Assembly (NCBI GenBank): GCA_028829895.1
Contig: CM054179.1
Coordinates: 109,533,375-109,597,374, forward strand
Origin: Sinotaia quadrata
Taxonomy: Eukaryota; Mollusca; Gastropoda; Architaenioglossa; Viviparidae
DNA: 64,000 bases
Direction: 5' to 3'
Under the pieces are notes generated by a model. The model was not told the origin of the DNA. It saw nothing but the letters and a program-made list of their open reading frames with translations, and did no database searches. A program made the translations under genes and the position numbers. Numbering within the stretch: position 1 is the first letter of the stretch; each line of letters starts with the position of its first letter. Shown here one piece after another: positions 25,132 to 40,100 of this stretch.

Positions 25132-28100
25132 CTGGTGTATAGACACAAATAAAAAAAACTACAAGAATATGCACACATGCAAGTTCACATGTAAATACAC
25201 AATCAATCGTATAAGAGAATCTACCCTTTAATTTAAATACATGTTTTTGCTGATTCAAAATATGTATATACTGTTAGTAAATACTTGATAGACATTATTC
25301 GATGCATATCATTATGGGGATAAGACCAGTGTTATTATCTCAACTTACAAGTGAATGTCGACGATGTTTTGTGGCGTTTGACACCAAATTACTGCATCGA
25401 ACATGTGTCTTCCAATTTTATTTTAACCTTTAGCAACAGCAGAAATATTTCATTTATATATAAGACTGAGCAAAATTAATTCTAGTTCGCCACAATATTT
25501 TGTTCATAATGTAATCATATTCTTAAAGAAAACTCTATATATCTTCAACAAATTAATTTTGAAACATTGAATGTACACAAGACATTGATACTTTGATACA
25601 TACTACCTTTCTGTTGTGGTATTACTAGTTTATATTTATACTTCTACAATGGTTTATTCTTACAAACAACAATATATTTTACGTTTGTGATTTAGAGGAA
25701 AGACATTTGAAATTATAAAGTTCAGTGGAAAAACAATGGTTATTTAATTAATATGAAAACATAAATTGTATATATGTTCAGCCATACATTTTACGGTCAT
25801 CGTTACCGTCATCAGCATCAATATCATTTCAATAGCATCATCAGCATCAGCATCAAGAACAAATACTACAGTACAAATGTATCACGTCTTCATGTTGTTC
25901 ATACATAATAAATCAATATTAGCTTTCAGCAGCAGTTGCAGTAGATGAAGATATATGTTGATTGAGAAATAGAAGACAAATTAGTTGTAGGTGTAGAAGA
26001 CAAATTAGTTGTAGGTGTAGAAATAGCAGTGGTAGTGGTCGCGGTATTTGTAAGAATGGTGTTAGCAGTTTAATAACACTATATTGGTAGTAGTGTAGAA
26101 TACAGCAGAGATGATATAACTGACATTGTGTGTAAGTACGGTAGGTAGTAATACACTAATTAGTGACACTAGAAGTAATGGTATTAGTGTAAAATGAAAG
26201 TGATAAGTCGTGTTAGCAGTACTATAGTAGTCGTAGTAAAAGTGACAGTAGTGTTGGGAGTATTTGGCTGGTTTTGGTGTAAGTCGTTCTTAGAAAGATC
26301 AGATACTAAGTTTCAAATTCCGTTCCACGATACTTCAGAATGAAGTGAAATGAAGGAAGGATATGTTCTTATAGTTATCATGTCACGGATGACTAAAGAT
26401 ATCCTGTTTTATTGTGCCACTTCTAGTAAAAGCATAATGTTTTGTAGTCCCACTTCTAGTAAAGGGATAATATTTTGTAGTGCCACTTCTAGTAAAGGGA
26501 TAGTGTTTTGTAGTGACACTTCTAGTAAAGGGATAATGTTTTATAGTGCCACTTTTAGTAAATAGATAATGTTTTGTAGTTTTACCTTCCAGTAAAGGGA
26601 TATTACTTTACAGGGCCACATCTAGTAAAGGGTAAATATTTTGTAATGTTTATTATGGTGACCTGTGGGCGGTGTCCTGCGAAAGACGTATTATATCGAC
26701 ACAATGGAATTTTACAGCGCTTTTAAAAGCAATGAGGAAAACAAATATGGATCATACACAGTGCACGGCTTTAAACATTCCATGGGACAAGGTAAAGTTA
26801 AGTTTTAATGTAATAAATAAATTATCTTCTTTCATGAACAGCAATGAACATTATAACAGTAAAAGACTCTTTAATTAGATGCAGTATAATCACTATTAAA
26901 CTATTTCCTGAAGTGATTGTAAAATGTTTATTTTGCATATCAATTTGCATTCATTTGGTATGGATGTTCTGTTGATTGTTTGTACGCCAGATAAAAGAAC
27001 GAATGTTTGTCGATGTACAAAACTCCAAATATACTAGTTGTGTAAATATGATGTAATTTAGAATTGTAAGAGTACTTGTGGTAGTAAAACGTTGTAGCAG
27101 TTTATTTTCCAAGTCTGTCAAGCTGTCATCAGCCAGTGTTGTCTTACTCGCTATTGCATAAATTATTTAGGAATAAATGATATTTAGAATATGAAAAAAT
27201 GCTGTATTCCTTTATTAATTATGTCACAAGTTCTAATTATGCATCAATCCTTCATCCTTATTAATGACATCACACACTAGTATGTCACAAGATCTAAATA
27301 TACAAGCAGTCATCATTATTATTTAATTATGTCATACACCAATACGTCACAAAATCTATATGTACATTCAGACATCACTATTAATTCACTTGACACACAC
27401 CTGCAATGTTTATCTTGTATGTTGCTGTTCGTGTCAGGTTGATATCCCTCAGATTCCTTGCAGTACACGTCACTGTCTTACCATCATCACTTGTTGAAGG
27501 TGTGAATGAACAGGGACTGCCATTTATAAGCAGCTTATCCTGGTCACAGGTTATCCCACTCCACGTGTAGCTAACTCCAGGAAATGCGTCATACGCAAAG
27601 CAAGAAAGGTTCACATTCTGGTTTGGTCTGAGGTGTGTGAACAAAGGTTCAGAGATCGATACATTCGAAGGACCGTCTGGTGTATAGACATAAATTAAAA
27701 AAACTACACGAATATGCACACATGCAAGTTCACATGTAAATACACAATCAATCGTATAAGAGAATCTACCCTTTAAGTTAAATACATGTTCTTACTGATT
27801 CAAAATATGTATGTACTGTTAGTAAATACTTGATAGACATTATTCGATTCATATTTTATGGGGATAGGACCGGTGTTATCACTTCAACTTACAAGTGAAT
27901 GTCGACGATGTTTTGTGGCGTTTGACACCAAATTACTGCATCGAACATGTGTCAGCCAATTTTATTTTAACCTTTAGCAACAGCAGAAATATTTCATTTA
28001 TATATAAGACTGAGCAAAATTAATTCTAGTTCCCCACAATATTTTGTTCATAATGTAATCATATTCTTAAAGAAAACTATATATCTTCAACAAATTAATT

Positions 28101-31100
28101 TTGAAACATTGAATGTACACAAGACATTGATACTTTGATACATATTACCTTTCTGTTGTGGTATTACTAGTTTATATTTATACTTCTACAATGGTTTATT
28201 CTTACAAACAACAATATGTTTTACGTTTGTGATTTAGAGGAAGGACATTTGAAATTATAAAGTTCAGTGGAAAAATAATGGTTATTTAATTAATATGAAA
28301 ACATAAATTGTATTTCTGTTCAGCCATACATTTCACGGTCATCAGCATCAGCATCAAGAACAAATACTATAGTACAAAACATTATCCCTTTACTATAGTG
28401 CCACTTCTAGTAAAGGGATAATGTTTTATAGTGCCACTTCTAGTAAAGGGATAATGTTTTGTAGTTTTACCTTCCAGTAAAGGGATATTACTTTACAGGG
28501 CCACATCTAGTAAAGGGTAAATATTTTGTAATGTATATTATGGTGACCTGTGGGCGGTGTCCTGCGAAAGACGTATTATATCGACAAAATGGAATTTTAC
28601 AGCGCTTTTAAAAGCAATGAGGAAAACAAATATGAATCATCCACAGTGCACGGCTTTAAACATTCCATGGGACAATGTAAAGTTAAGTTTTAATGTAATA
28701 AATAAATTATCTTCTTTCATGAACAGCAATGAACATTATAACAGTAAAAGACTCTTTAATTAGATGCAGTATAATCACTATTAAACTATTTCCTGAAGTG
28801 ATTGTAAAATGTTTATTTTGCATATCAATTTGTATTCATTTGGTATGGATGTTCTGTTGATTGTTTGTACGCCAGATAAAAGAACGAATGTTTGTCGATG
28901 TACAAAACTCCAAATATACTAGTTGTGTAAATATGATGTAATTTAGAATTGTAAGAGTACTTGTGGTAGTAAAACGTTGTAGCAGTTTATTTTCCAAGTC
29001 TGTCAAGCTGTCATCAGCCAGTGTTGTCTTACTCGCTATTGCATAAATTATTTAGGAATAAATGATATTTAGAATATGAAAAAATGCTGTATTCCTCTAT
29101 TAATTATGTCACAGGTTCTAATTATGCATCAATCCTTCATCCTTATTAATGACATCACACACTAGTATGTCACAAGATCTAAATATACAAGCAGTCATCA
29201 TTATTATTTAATTATGTCATACACCAATACGTCACAAAATCTATATATACATTCAGACATCACTATTTATTCACTTGACACACACCTGCAATGTTTATCT
29301 TGTATGTTGCTGTTCGTGTCAGGTTGATATCCCTCAGATTCCTTGCAGTACACGTCACTGTCTTACCATCATCACTTGTTGAAGGTGTGAATGAACAGGT
29401 ACTGCCATTTATAAGCAGCTTATCCTGGTCACAGGTTATCCCACTCCATGTGTAGCTAACTCCAGGAAATGCGTCATACGCAAAGCAAGAAAGGCTCACA
29501 GTCTGGTTTGGTCTGAGGTGTGTGAACAAAGGTTCAGAGATCGATACATTCGAAGGACCGTCTGGTGTATAGACATAAATTAAAAAAACTACAAGAATAT
29601 GCACACATGCAAGTTCACATGTAAATACACAATCAATCGTATAAGAGAATCTACTCTTTAAGTTAAATACATGTTCTTACTGATTCAAAATATGTATGTA
29701 CTGTTAGTAAATACTTGATAGACATTATTCGATTCATATTTTATGGGGATAGGACCGGTGTTATCACTTCAACTTACAAGTGAATGTCGACGATGTTTTG
29801 TGGCGTTTGACACCAAATTACTGCATCGAACATGTGTCAGCCAATTTTATTTTAACCTTTAGCAACAGCAGAAATATTTCATTTATATATAAGACTGAGC
29901 AAAATTAATTCTAGTTCCCCACAATATTTTGTTCATAATGTAATCATATTCTTAAAGAAAACTCTATATATCTTCAACAAATTAATTTTGAAACATTGAA
30001 TGTACACAAGACATTGATACTTTGATACATATTACCTTTCTGTTGTGGTATTACTAGTTTATATTTATACTTCTACAATGGTTAAACAACAATATGTTTT
30101 ACGTTTGTGATTTAGAGGAAGGACATTTGAAATTATAAAGTTCAGTGGAAAAATAATGGTTATTTAATTAATATGAAAACATAAATTGTATTTCTGTTCA
30201 GCCATACATTTCACGGTCATCAGCATCAGCATCAAGAACAAATACTACAGTACAAAACATTATCCCTTTACTATAATGCCACTTCTAGTAAAGGGATAAT
30301 GTTTTATAGTGCCACTTCTAGTAAAGGGATAATGTTTTATAGTGCCACTTCTAGTAAAGGGATAATGTTTTATAGTGCCACTTCTAGTAAAGGGATAATG
30401 TTTTGTAGTTTTACCTTCCAGTAAAGGGATATTACTTTACAGGGCCACATCTAGTAAAGGGTAAATATTTTGTAATGTATATTATGGTGACCTGTGGGCG
30501 GTGTCCTGCGAAAGACGTATTATATCGACAAAATGGAATTTTACAGCGCTTTTAAAAGCAATGAGGAAAACAAATATGAATCATCCACAGTGCACGGCTT
30601 TAAACATTCCATGGGACAATGTAAAGTTAAGTTTTAATGTAATAAATAAATTATCTTCTTTCATGAACAGCAATGAACATTATAACAGTAAAAGACTCTT
30701 TAATTAGATGCAGTATAATCACTATTAAACTATTTCCTGAAGTGATTGTAAAATGTTTATTTTGCATATCAATTTGCATTCATTTGGTATGGATGTTCTG
30801 TTGATTGTTTGTACGCCAGATAAAAGAACGAATGTTTGTCGATGTACAAAACTCCAAATATACTAGTTGTGTAAATATGATGTAATTTAGAATTGTAAGA
30901 GTACTTGTGGTAGTAAAACGTTGTAGCAGTTTATTTTCCAAGTCTGTCAAGCTGTCATCAGCCAGTGTTGTCTTACTCGCTATTGCATAAATTATTTAGG
31001 AATAAATGATATTTAGAATATGAAAAAATGCTGTATTCCTTTATTAATTATGTCACAAGTTCTAATTATGCATCAATCCTTCATCCTTATTAATGACATC

Positions 31101-34100
31101 ACACACTAGTATGTCACAAGATCTAAATATACAAGCAGTCATCATTATTATTTAATTATGTCATACACCAATACGTCACAAAATCTATATGTACATTCAG
31201 ACATCACTATTTATTCACTTGACACACACCTGCAATGTTTATCTTGTATGTTGCTGTTCGTGTCACGTTGATATCCCTCAGATTCCTTGCAGTACACGTC
31301 ACTGTCTTACCATCATCACTTGTTGAAGGTGTGAATGAACAGGGACTGCCATTTATAAGCAGCTTATCCTGGTCACAGGTTATCCCACTCCACGTGTAGC
31401 TAACTCCAGGAAATGCGTCATACGCAAAGCAAGAAAGGCTCACAGTCTGGTTTGGTCTGAGGTGTGTGAACAAAGGTTCAGAGATCGATACATTCGAAGG
31501 ACCGTCTGGTGTATAGACACAAATTTAAAAAAAAAAAACTACAGATATATGCACAAGTGCAAGTGCAAGTATACACGCAATCAATCGTATAAGTGAATGT
31601 TCTCTTTTAATTAAATACATGTTTATGCTAATTCAAAATAATTATCAGTGATGATATAATTGACATTGTGTAATAGTAGTACATTAGGCATTAGTACACT
31701 AATTATTAACACTAGAAGTGATGGCATTAGTGACACTTGAGGTGATGGTGTTAGTTTCACACGAAAGTAAGAAGTCGTGTCAGCAGTTCTACAGAGTTTT
31801 AGTAACAGTAACATTAGTGGTAGGAGTATTGTCTGGTTTAGGTGGCAGTCGTTCTTAGAAAAAACAAATACTCTTTTTCACATTCTATTCCACATATACT
31901 TCAGAATGAGGTCTATTGAAGGAAAGATATTTTCTAATTGTTATCTTGTTTTGGAAGAGAAAAGGGATACTGTTTCTAGTGCCACTTCTAGTAGAGGGCT
32001 AACCTTTGTGTTACGTACTGTCATGAAATGAGTTTTCATCGCTGTTGAACAATTAAATTGGAAGTAAATAACTAAATAAAATATTCAGTGTGAATGTGTC
32101 CTTAGTAGGAAGTGCGAACTTCCGGGAAGAGTAGAGAGGGATGGGGGTTGTTGGGCGTTTGCGGAAAACATCTGGGTACAGGGCGGAAATCAAACAGCAT
32201 AGGCAGGGTCAAGTTATCTAATTTTTAAAAGATGTGTGGGTGTTGTGATAGTATAAATACCTTTTCTGTGCCATTGACCATTACACATGTGCCTACTAGA
32301 CGAAGCTAGGAGATTGGCCGTTGTCCCCTATAGCTTGGGAGAAAGCTGGAGAAAAACAGCATTATTATGAATCACCCCAAGCAGCATACGACACGTACCA
32401 GTTTTTATTTAGCGACCCTGTCTCAGTATCAGGCTTTAAGGTTATTTTTTTAAATATTCGACCCCTAATGACGACAGACGGGTTTCCTAATTTACCCTTC
32501 ATTTGAGACTTCAGAAGTAATGGAAAAAAAACTTTCTCGGAGTAGACAAATGACTTGTAGAAGGCAATATTTAAAAAGTAATGATATTATTGACATTATT
32601 CGATTGTTCACTGGACTCTAAACTTTCTTCAGTAGACACTATTTTTAAAAAATGAAAATAAACTGATGAAGCATGTTTTGTCTAAAAGTTAGGAATTGAT
32701 CTTCGTCTCGTAAGTTAAATCGCTTTGTGCTCCAGCAACATACGGTGAACGTTTTCAGTCAAAATCTTAGATATTCTTGGTACTATTCCACTATACAATT
32801 AGTTAATCTTGGCACAGTTTACTTTGGTTTTGTAGGAATATTAGCATATAAAAAGAAAACAAGTGATATAATTTATTTTAATCTATTGCTACGGGTTGCC
32901 GAAAAATAATAAAAATTATAACTTGTAACACTCGACGCCCGACGTTGTAACTAGTAACTAATGCTGGTTCAATCAGCAAACTTCTCCTCTCTCTTTTAGA
33001 CAGCTTAATAGAAAATGTCATCAAACTTTAAAGACTGTACTAGATGGGAAGTTTATAATAAGGTACTTCAGTGGTGTCAACAAACGTTTACTGTAAAAGG
33101 GAAAAAAGGAAAGAAAGATAACATTTTTATATATTTTTATATAGTGCAGTCTTAACGCATGAACACGCTGGGAAGTTTCCCGGGGTCCTCATGTCCAAAG
33201 GGGCCCATGCTAATCTATTTATGGAGCATTTACATTTTTATTCCTGTAAGTGGTTGTGTAGGTAGGGGACCCAGTATACTGGTTTGCCCGTGGGCCTGTA
33301 ATGCTGTTAAAACGAAACTGGAATGCTGTTAAAACGAAACTGGATATTCACTTTAATGTGCGATGTCCCAGCCCGACATAGGGCCCAACCTTTGCGCTTC
33401 TCAACTAATTACATTTGATTGTTGTTTTCAGTTTTAAAAAAACTTGGAAGAGTAACCATTCACCACGTAACGAATACTACTTGCCATATTCTATGTCTTT
33501 AATCTCGTCGGACGTTTATCATGAAGGTGATAACGTTTTAGCCTATTACTTTACTTTTCTAAAATTTAGGTTCAATCCCCTATAAACCTGCAGTTTATTT
33601 CATCTACGTTTTGCTTTTGAAATGTGAATTACATTACATTTTTTAAAGTAATTAAAAAGGTATAACTTTAAACCGGTGAAAGCGCGTACAATTACGCAAT
33701 ATTTAAAGTGACATAGCAATATTAGTGTAAGCCATTCACGAGAGAATTGTTATTTGTTGCAGATAAAAATGGACTGAGGATGCTGGTTACAAAATCATTT
33801 TTGTTTTGAGATTGCCTTTTGAAGAAGTGTTTCATACTAATGTTTATTTATAAGGTGTTGCATTTCTCCTCGTCATACTTCGTCACAAAAGTAGACCTAC
33901 GTCACTGCATGATGTCATAATAAGGACCCTTTTTCTGTAATAGTGGTTGTATCCATCTTACTTATGCAATGTACTATATTAGGAAACTGAATCATTGCTG
34001 CCATGCTAAGTGTCTACTAGTTGTTACGAATCTGAATCTAGAGATTGCTTGTATATACTACCCCATTATTTTGTTTAATTCAATTAAAAATCAATTATGA

Positions 34101-37100
34101 ATCTTTTCAAGTTTTAACCATTTGAATATTCCACCATGAAATAAAACTGGCAATAACTCATATAGTCTTTGATAAACTAGCTTTGATTTTCCTAAGCAAA
34201 ACTCGCCTACTCAGTCATTGTAGCATAATCTAAGCTACCGACCACGATGACCTCTTATCACATGTCCGGTTTTCATTTAACAACCCTGTTCTAGGTTAAG
34301 CATTAATTATCAATATTAATTTATTAGATGATTATTAACATTAGTGACAACCAGGCTTGCCTAACTTATCTCCCTTTCATATGCCAAAATCTTATCCTGA
34401 TTTGTTCACGACACTTAGTCAGATAAGTTAGTTGACTTCTTGCCAACAATTTTATCTCCCCTTTATTTATAGATTAATATGTTTAGTCCTTTATTCCTTT
34501 ATCTCTGGCTCCGCCCCCAGTTGACATATCACGGTCGATTACATGCACTTATGTAATAACATAGCGAGATAACAATTAAGAAAATTAATAATAAAATTTA
34601 ATAACAATAACATTAAATTTGAAAACAAGAACATGAACAATTTGATTTCTGCGAATATAGAATGATATTGCCTGACCTGGTAAGTCAATTTACTATCCTC
34701 ACCATGAGAGTATATTCCTGATAGTTCAAGACTTATCTTCTATTATTGTCCAGACAGACACAGTTCATGGTTGTTCATTCCAACTCATGCTGGCATCGCG
34801 TGACAACCTTGGCCACCCCTCACGGTTCAAGCAGGGCTGTATTAAGGATTCAACATGATGCTTGCTCGCTCAGTGACTGTTTATTGGCTTTCACACTTGG
34901 CGATGAAATTCCCACATCAATATGGCTCTTTAGCAGTCTAGTTTTGAATAGAGAGTAAAACTCAGGGCCAGCTGCAATACATGATTATTTATATTACAGC
35001 TTCGTATGTGTGATAATGATTTTATGAGCTTTACGGCAACAGCAATAATCACTCTTTAAAATCTCACTGTCACAAACCGCCGGCTGTTAAGCCAACCTGA
35101 GCTGAAGTTAGAGATGCAAGGGGTGAAGTCTGTCTTGTCCTGCTCTGGTGCACCTCAAGAAAAGCCTGTACGACATTTGCCAGTAATACATTGTGTCAGA
35201 TTGTTACATAGACACACATGACATACACCACTGATGGTTGGGTCAGCCCAGTTTTATTATGCCAAGGAACGTTTTATTGGCTGTGTATGTTGTGTGCGAG
35301 TATCATGCAAGAGAATAAACGGACGAACAGATGAACGGTACAAAACAATACAAATACGAATTCTTTCACCCCTCTCTTAAACTATGAATAACAAGAGAGT
35401 TGAAAAATGGTTAAATCAGGTTATTTACTTCCTGATTTAAAGGGGGCACTACTCTTTTGCACAGTGATTAATCATACATTCAACTTTCCAATGTCATACA
35501 CTCTGTGGGAAATAAGGGGGGATGAAAATGATGAAATTCAAAATATAAAATAAAGATTAATTACACAATTCTTATGCAGCAAATGGGGCCGCTTCAACAA
35601 TAGTTCACATATAAAATAAGCATTAATTTTAACATTAGTCTAAAGTTCATATTTCACAAATGATATAATGATATTCATATTCTTTAGAGTCATAGAGTTA
35701 AGTGTGTGCGTTTTTGCCATGCTAATTATTACTCACTTATTAATGTCAGAGTTCCAAGGAGATGACATAATCTCACACGTCACTTGTAAGGGGCACTTCA
35801 AAGTGAAGATATGACGCAATGGCGGCATCGCATTATAGGTGAAGATTCTGCAGAATCTAGGCACCACTTTCAGATTATCACAGGGGAAAAATCTTATATT
35901 TAGTTGACTGTTGCCAACCTCTATAAATGTCGTTGTTTGCTGGTTATTGTGTCAAACAGAAGAACCCAAAGAAGTTTAGCATTATCGGATGAAATCGTCC
36001 AGTGGGATGTATCGTTGCATCCTATTGAGTGTAGAAATCCTGGTGTCCGTAAGGAGTACCTCGGAGCTAGCCCCTCAACTGCAGTATAGAATGTCAAACA
36101 AACTCAGACAGGAGGGAAGAACAAAATTGGTCCTTCGTGTCATTAACTGCATACAACCAGCATTGCATACATAGGTTTTTCTTGACAGTGAACTTCCCAC
36201 TTTGCCAAAAATTATACTGAAGTAATTTTGCCTCGTTACTCAATATTTGGCATCAGACGGATGGAAAACAGATGGAAAGAGATTTTTTGCAGCTTCTCTT
36301 TATGAAATCTCTGTACATGAGAAAATTCATACGTGAAGTTAGACTGGCTTCACACGAATCGACGTTTTCAACATTGAGGGTAAAATCTTCCTTTGCCTCT
36401 TATATAGCCTCACTGAAGGTTTCCAAAAACCTCCAGAAGGTCTATGTCTTGTGACTCGATTTGTCCTTGGATAACTATTTCTGGTCATGCCACACGCTCA
36501 CTGTGGTTATTTCTAATGCGCATTTGCGTTCTTCTTCATAAACATCATTTGACCGGTCACTTCTAATAATCATTGGCTTTCTCTTTTGTAAACAACAAGT
36601 GACCAATCATGTGTAATTACCCCAATTGTTCAATATACATATCCCTCACAAAATAATATATATATTCAACATAATATAATAACACACACTGTGTCTAGAA
36701 TGTCTGTCTAACTAAAGAGATCTTAGGTGACCGTTACTGGAGTTACATGATACTGTCGCGTGGTCGTGCGTTGCTGGTTTGTTGCTGGCCCCTATCTCCT
36801 CCTTGGTGGGTAGGGGGGGTCAGACCCAGTAGCCGCGACTTGCCAGGATCACATCGAACGATCAGATGTTGATGATCATTCTCACACTCAGACACCACGA
36901 ATAGTCTTGTGGGGGTTAGGATTAGCTTTATTCTGAGATGTGGGGTAAAATGTGAAAAGCCGGCGTGAGTGTGTGTGAGCAGGCGTGTGAATGTCGTGTG
37001 AGGGACGTACGAAACGAACAAACAAACAACCACACCAACATACACTTTCAAAACCCGAGAAAGGAAGCCCAACTCTTCAGAAAGAGTTAAGAAAGAATTT

Positions 37101-40100
37101 AATTTTTAAAAAGGATTTTAAAATGGAAAAACGGGCTTAACTCTCACACAGTGTTAGTCGTTCATTTGGTAACATCCACACACGGCATCCATGGGACGGG
37201 GAAACATGAGCGATGGAAAATGAAAAATTAATTTAAAAAAATATGATGAATAAACTACAATAATCAAACAATAAACGGTGATGACCGTTTTCGCTACTTC
37301 TGCCAAAATCGAGTGGCACAAAAATACTTTGGGCGTAGCCCCACTACAGCACAACCAGCGGTAATGACCGCCGAAAAATATCTAACCTTAAAATTTATTA
37401 TCTTAAAATTAGTGGGCGGAAAACCCAACGTCAAAGAATGTTAATCTTGCTTAGAACTGCAAAAATTATCCATTTAGTAAAAGTCAAAGTTAAATGTTCA
37501 TGTAAAATAATTCAATGATGAAAAATATTTATATTCTAACTAACCTACCTAGTAATGCACCTCAACTAAATTTTTTCCCTACTTACTAGTATTACATGCT
37601 GAATCGTCGACGCAGGAACACACAGCACAAAAAAACGAAATAGTCACAACTGCCGACACGCTGGCAAACACAAAACGTTACAGTTTCTGTCCTCTGAAAA
37701 ATAGCATGCTTGTCGATGAAAACTTGGTACACGGAGAGTGCAGTACGTACGTACAAACTTGCGACTTGCGAATACTCGTCCCACGTTGCCTAATGCTGGG
37801 GTACCCGGTTCTATGATGAAGAACACGGACGGCTGTCTTCCACGACAGTAACAAAATGGAGCTCACGGACACCTGTCTTCTGCGACAGTTCCAAGATCCA
37901 AAATCTATCAACGGATGGCTTCTTCCATGACAGTAACAAAATGGAGCTCACAGACACCTGTCTTCTGCGACGGTTCCAAGATCCAAAATCTATCAACGGA
38001 CACCTGTCTTCTGCGACGGTCCAAGATCCAAAATCTATCAATGGAGGGCTGTCTACAGCGGCAGCAGCTCCGACATGTGAGTGGCATGGAATATTCTTCT
38101 CTCTGCACAATCCTGGTCCCTTCAGCTCATTCCCCTGATGGCCAGCTATTGCCCAAGGTTCGGATCCAAACATAGAATAATAAGGACAAGCTTTATAGGC
38201 TGCCACGACGAATTGAGTGTGACCAAAACACACGTCTAATTCTATATTCTACGAGGAGAATATTCAGTTCATTTCCTCCCCGGTCATAACGGTGATGGAA
38301 AGATTGTCCAGACTCAGTGTAGGTACGATGGCCTTACACCTCTTTGTAGTCCGGACAGAGGCACACTAAATTAAAATAGCTCCGTCAGTCCTCTTATGCA
38401 AAATCATTTCTCACTCTCTCTAAGATCAAACTCCCGCGTGTATTCCTACTTTACCCACGCTAAAAAGGTGCATTACACTGAGGTGCACTACTTCTAGTGA
38501 TATAATCCCTAATTAAACTTGTAATAATAATTGATAATAAAAATCAAACACATTTTCAAGATATTGTAATCACAATTTTTGAACATCTAACTCAAATAAT
38601 TAATCATTTGTGTTTTTATAAAATTATTGGAAACATGAAATTAACAAACTTGATGACAGTGCAGGCAAACAAACTAAGCAGACGCCCTGACAGTAAATGT
38701 AAACAAACGCGCTGACTGTGCACATAATTAAAGACGTCATTTTGCTAGCAGACGACACTTGCTAAAAACTAACGTCTGTTGTCGCGCGATGGCCAAGTGG
38801 AGATAATTGAGGATAAAAATTAATTTTCTGATTATCTCCCCTTTTTTCCGTGACAAATACATATATGAATAATAGTAAAACTCAGGTTACTTCAACTAGT
38901 TCTGTTAGCGGTTTTTTAAAATGAAATAAAATATAATTTTTCTTCCGTGTTTCCCGTGACACTCACTAATTCATAATTTACATTACATGGAAATTCAAAT
39001 ATATAAAATCATTACAATATATGTTTCCTTCATTATTCTATAGTTGCTCATAATACAATATAGTTAGTGACCACACAGCATATATTGACTCTCCCATGAT
39101 AACAATTAATCAACAGTAATACAACTACATACAGGTGGAATTTCTCACCACAATTACAATATATACAATGTATATCACTACTGCCACTTAGCTTCTGTAA
39201 GGAAAATGTATCACATCAACAGCAGTATAATTCAAAAGAATATTCTACACACATTTACAATACAAAATATGTAGAATTCATTCAACAGGAAAAATCATTT
39301 AAAGAGAAAATCAAGGCATTACCACTATGTGTTTCCTTATAGGCATGGTCATAATGGATGCAGCTTCACCCTTGGCATGTGGGCACTATCTCTCGTCTGT
39401 GCGTCTAACGCGAGCTGACTCATTCAGGTAGTTTTTATCAATGAAATGAAGGTCAGCTAATATCTTAGTGCTACATCATTGCCCGGTATGCAAATGACTA
39501 TACATGGGTAGTTAGAATCCGGTTTTGGGTGTGACCTTCGCCTGTACACTGGCCTATATTCTCTGAATGAGTAAACAGGTATTTCGTCAGTCTTTAAGCT
39601 TAATCCCTAACGGAAGCTTCCATGATAAATACGTAAGAATATGGAAAAACCAGTGTATAAGAAAAACAATTAATAATAACAAAAATGTTTATCAAGAATA
39701 CATAATTTGTTTTAATATCTCTTCACACCACTCTGTAAATCAATATCACCCTCCACACATCTTTTCTGCACTGAGTGTCAAAGGTTTGAAATAGAGTTGC
39801 TGAGATGTATTTAAAAGTCTTTTCCTACCTAATTATTTGTTTTTGAATGAGTTAATCACGTTTCTTCAGTCCGAACCGGTTTAAGAGTAACTGTTAATTT
39901 TATAATTCAAATATTATTTTTCATTTCAGTTCAGTATTATTTTGTCACCTTATTATCGCCATTAGTATCATAATAATCAATGTGAATTTCATTACATCAT
40001 TGTCAGCAAAAAATATGTTACAGTAGATCATACCATATTATCATTTATTGTTCATGGAGGAAGTGGTAGATGCATAAGTGGTGATACAATTATTTTAGTG

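Larger units (their letters stand above)
26650..31620. repeat. Tandem units of about 1.9 kb, each with one Ig2 exon
   Basis: Ig2 exon ends at 27401, 29286 and 31230 are 1885 and 1944 bases apart, and the flanks are nearly identical over the whole unit. The same 68-codon plus-strand frame recurs at 26672, 28557 and 30501, a passenger of the duplication. Each unit carries its own 32-33-bp minisatellite (26400-26645, 28376-28520, 30255-30465; core CCACTTCTAGTAAAGGGATA) with a different copy number, which explains most of the length difference. Confidence 0.93.

Noticed and set aside
26672..30707. Three almost identical 68-codon plus-strand frames
   Set aside because: They recur only because the 1.9-kb units are duplicated. 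No start context, domain or copy outside the units is seen, and they are antisense to gene B introns.
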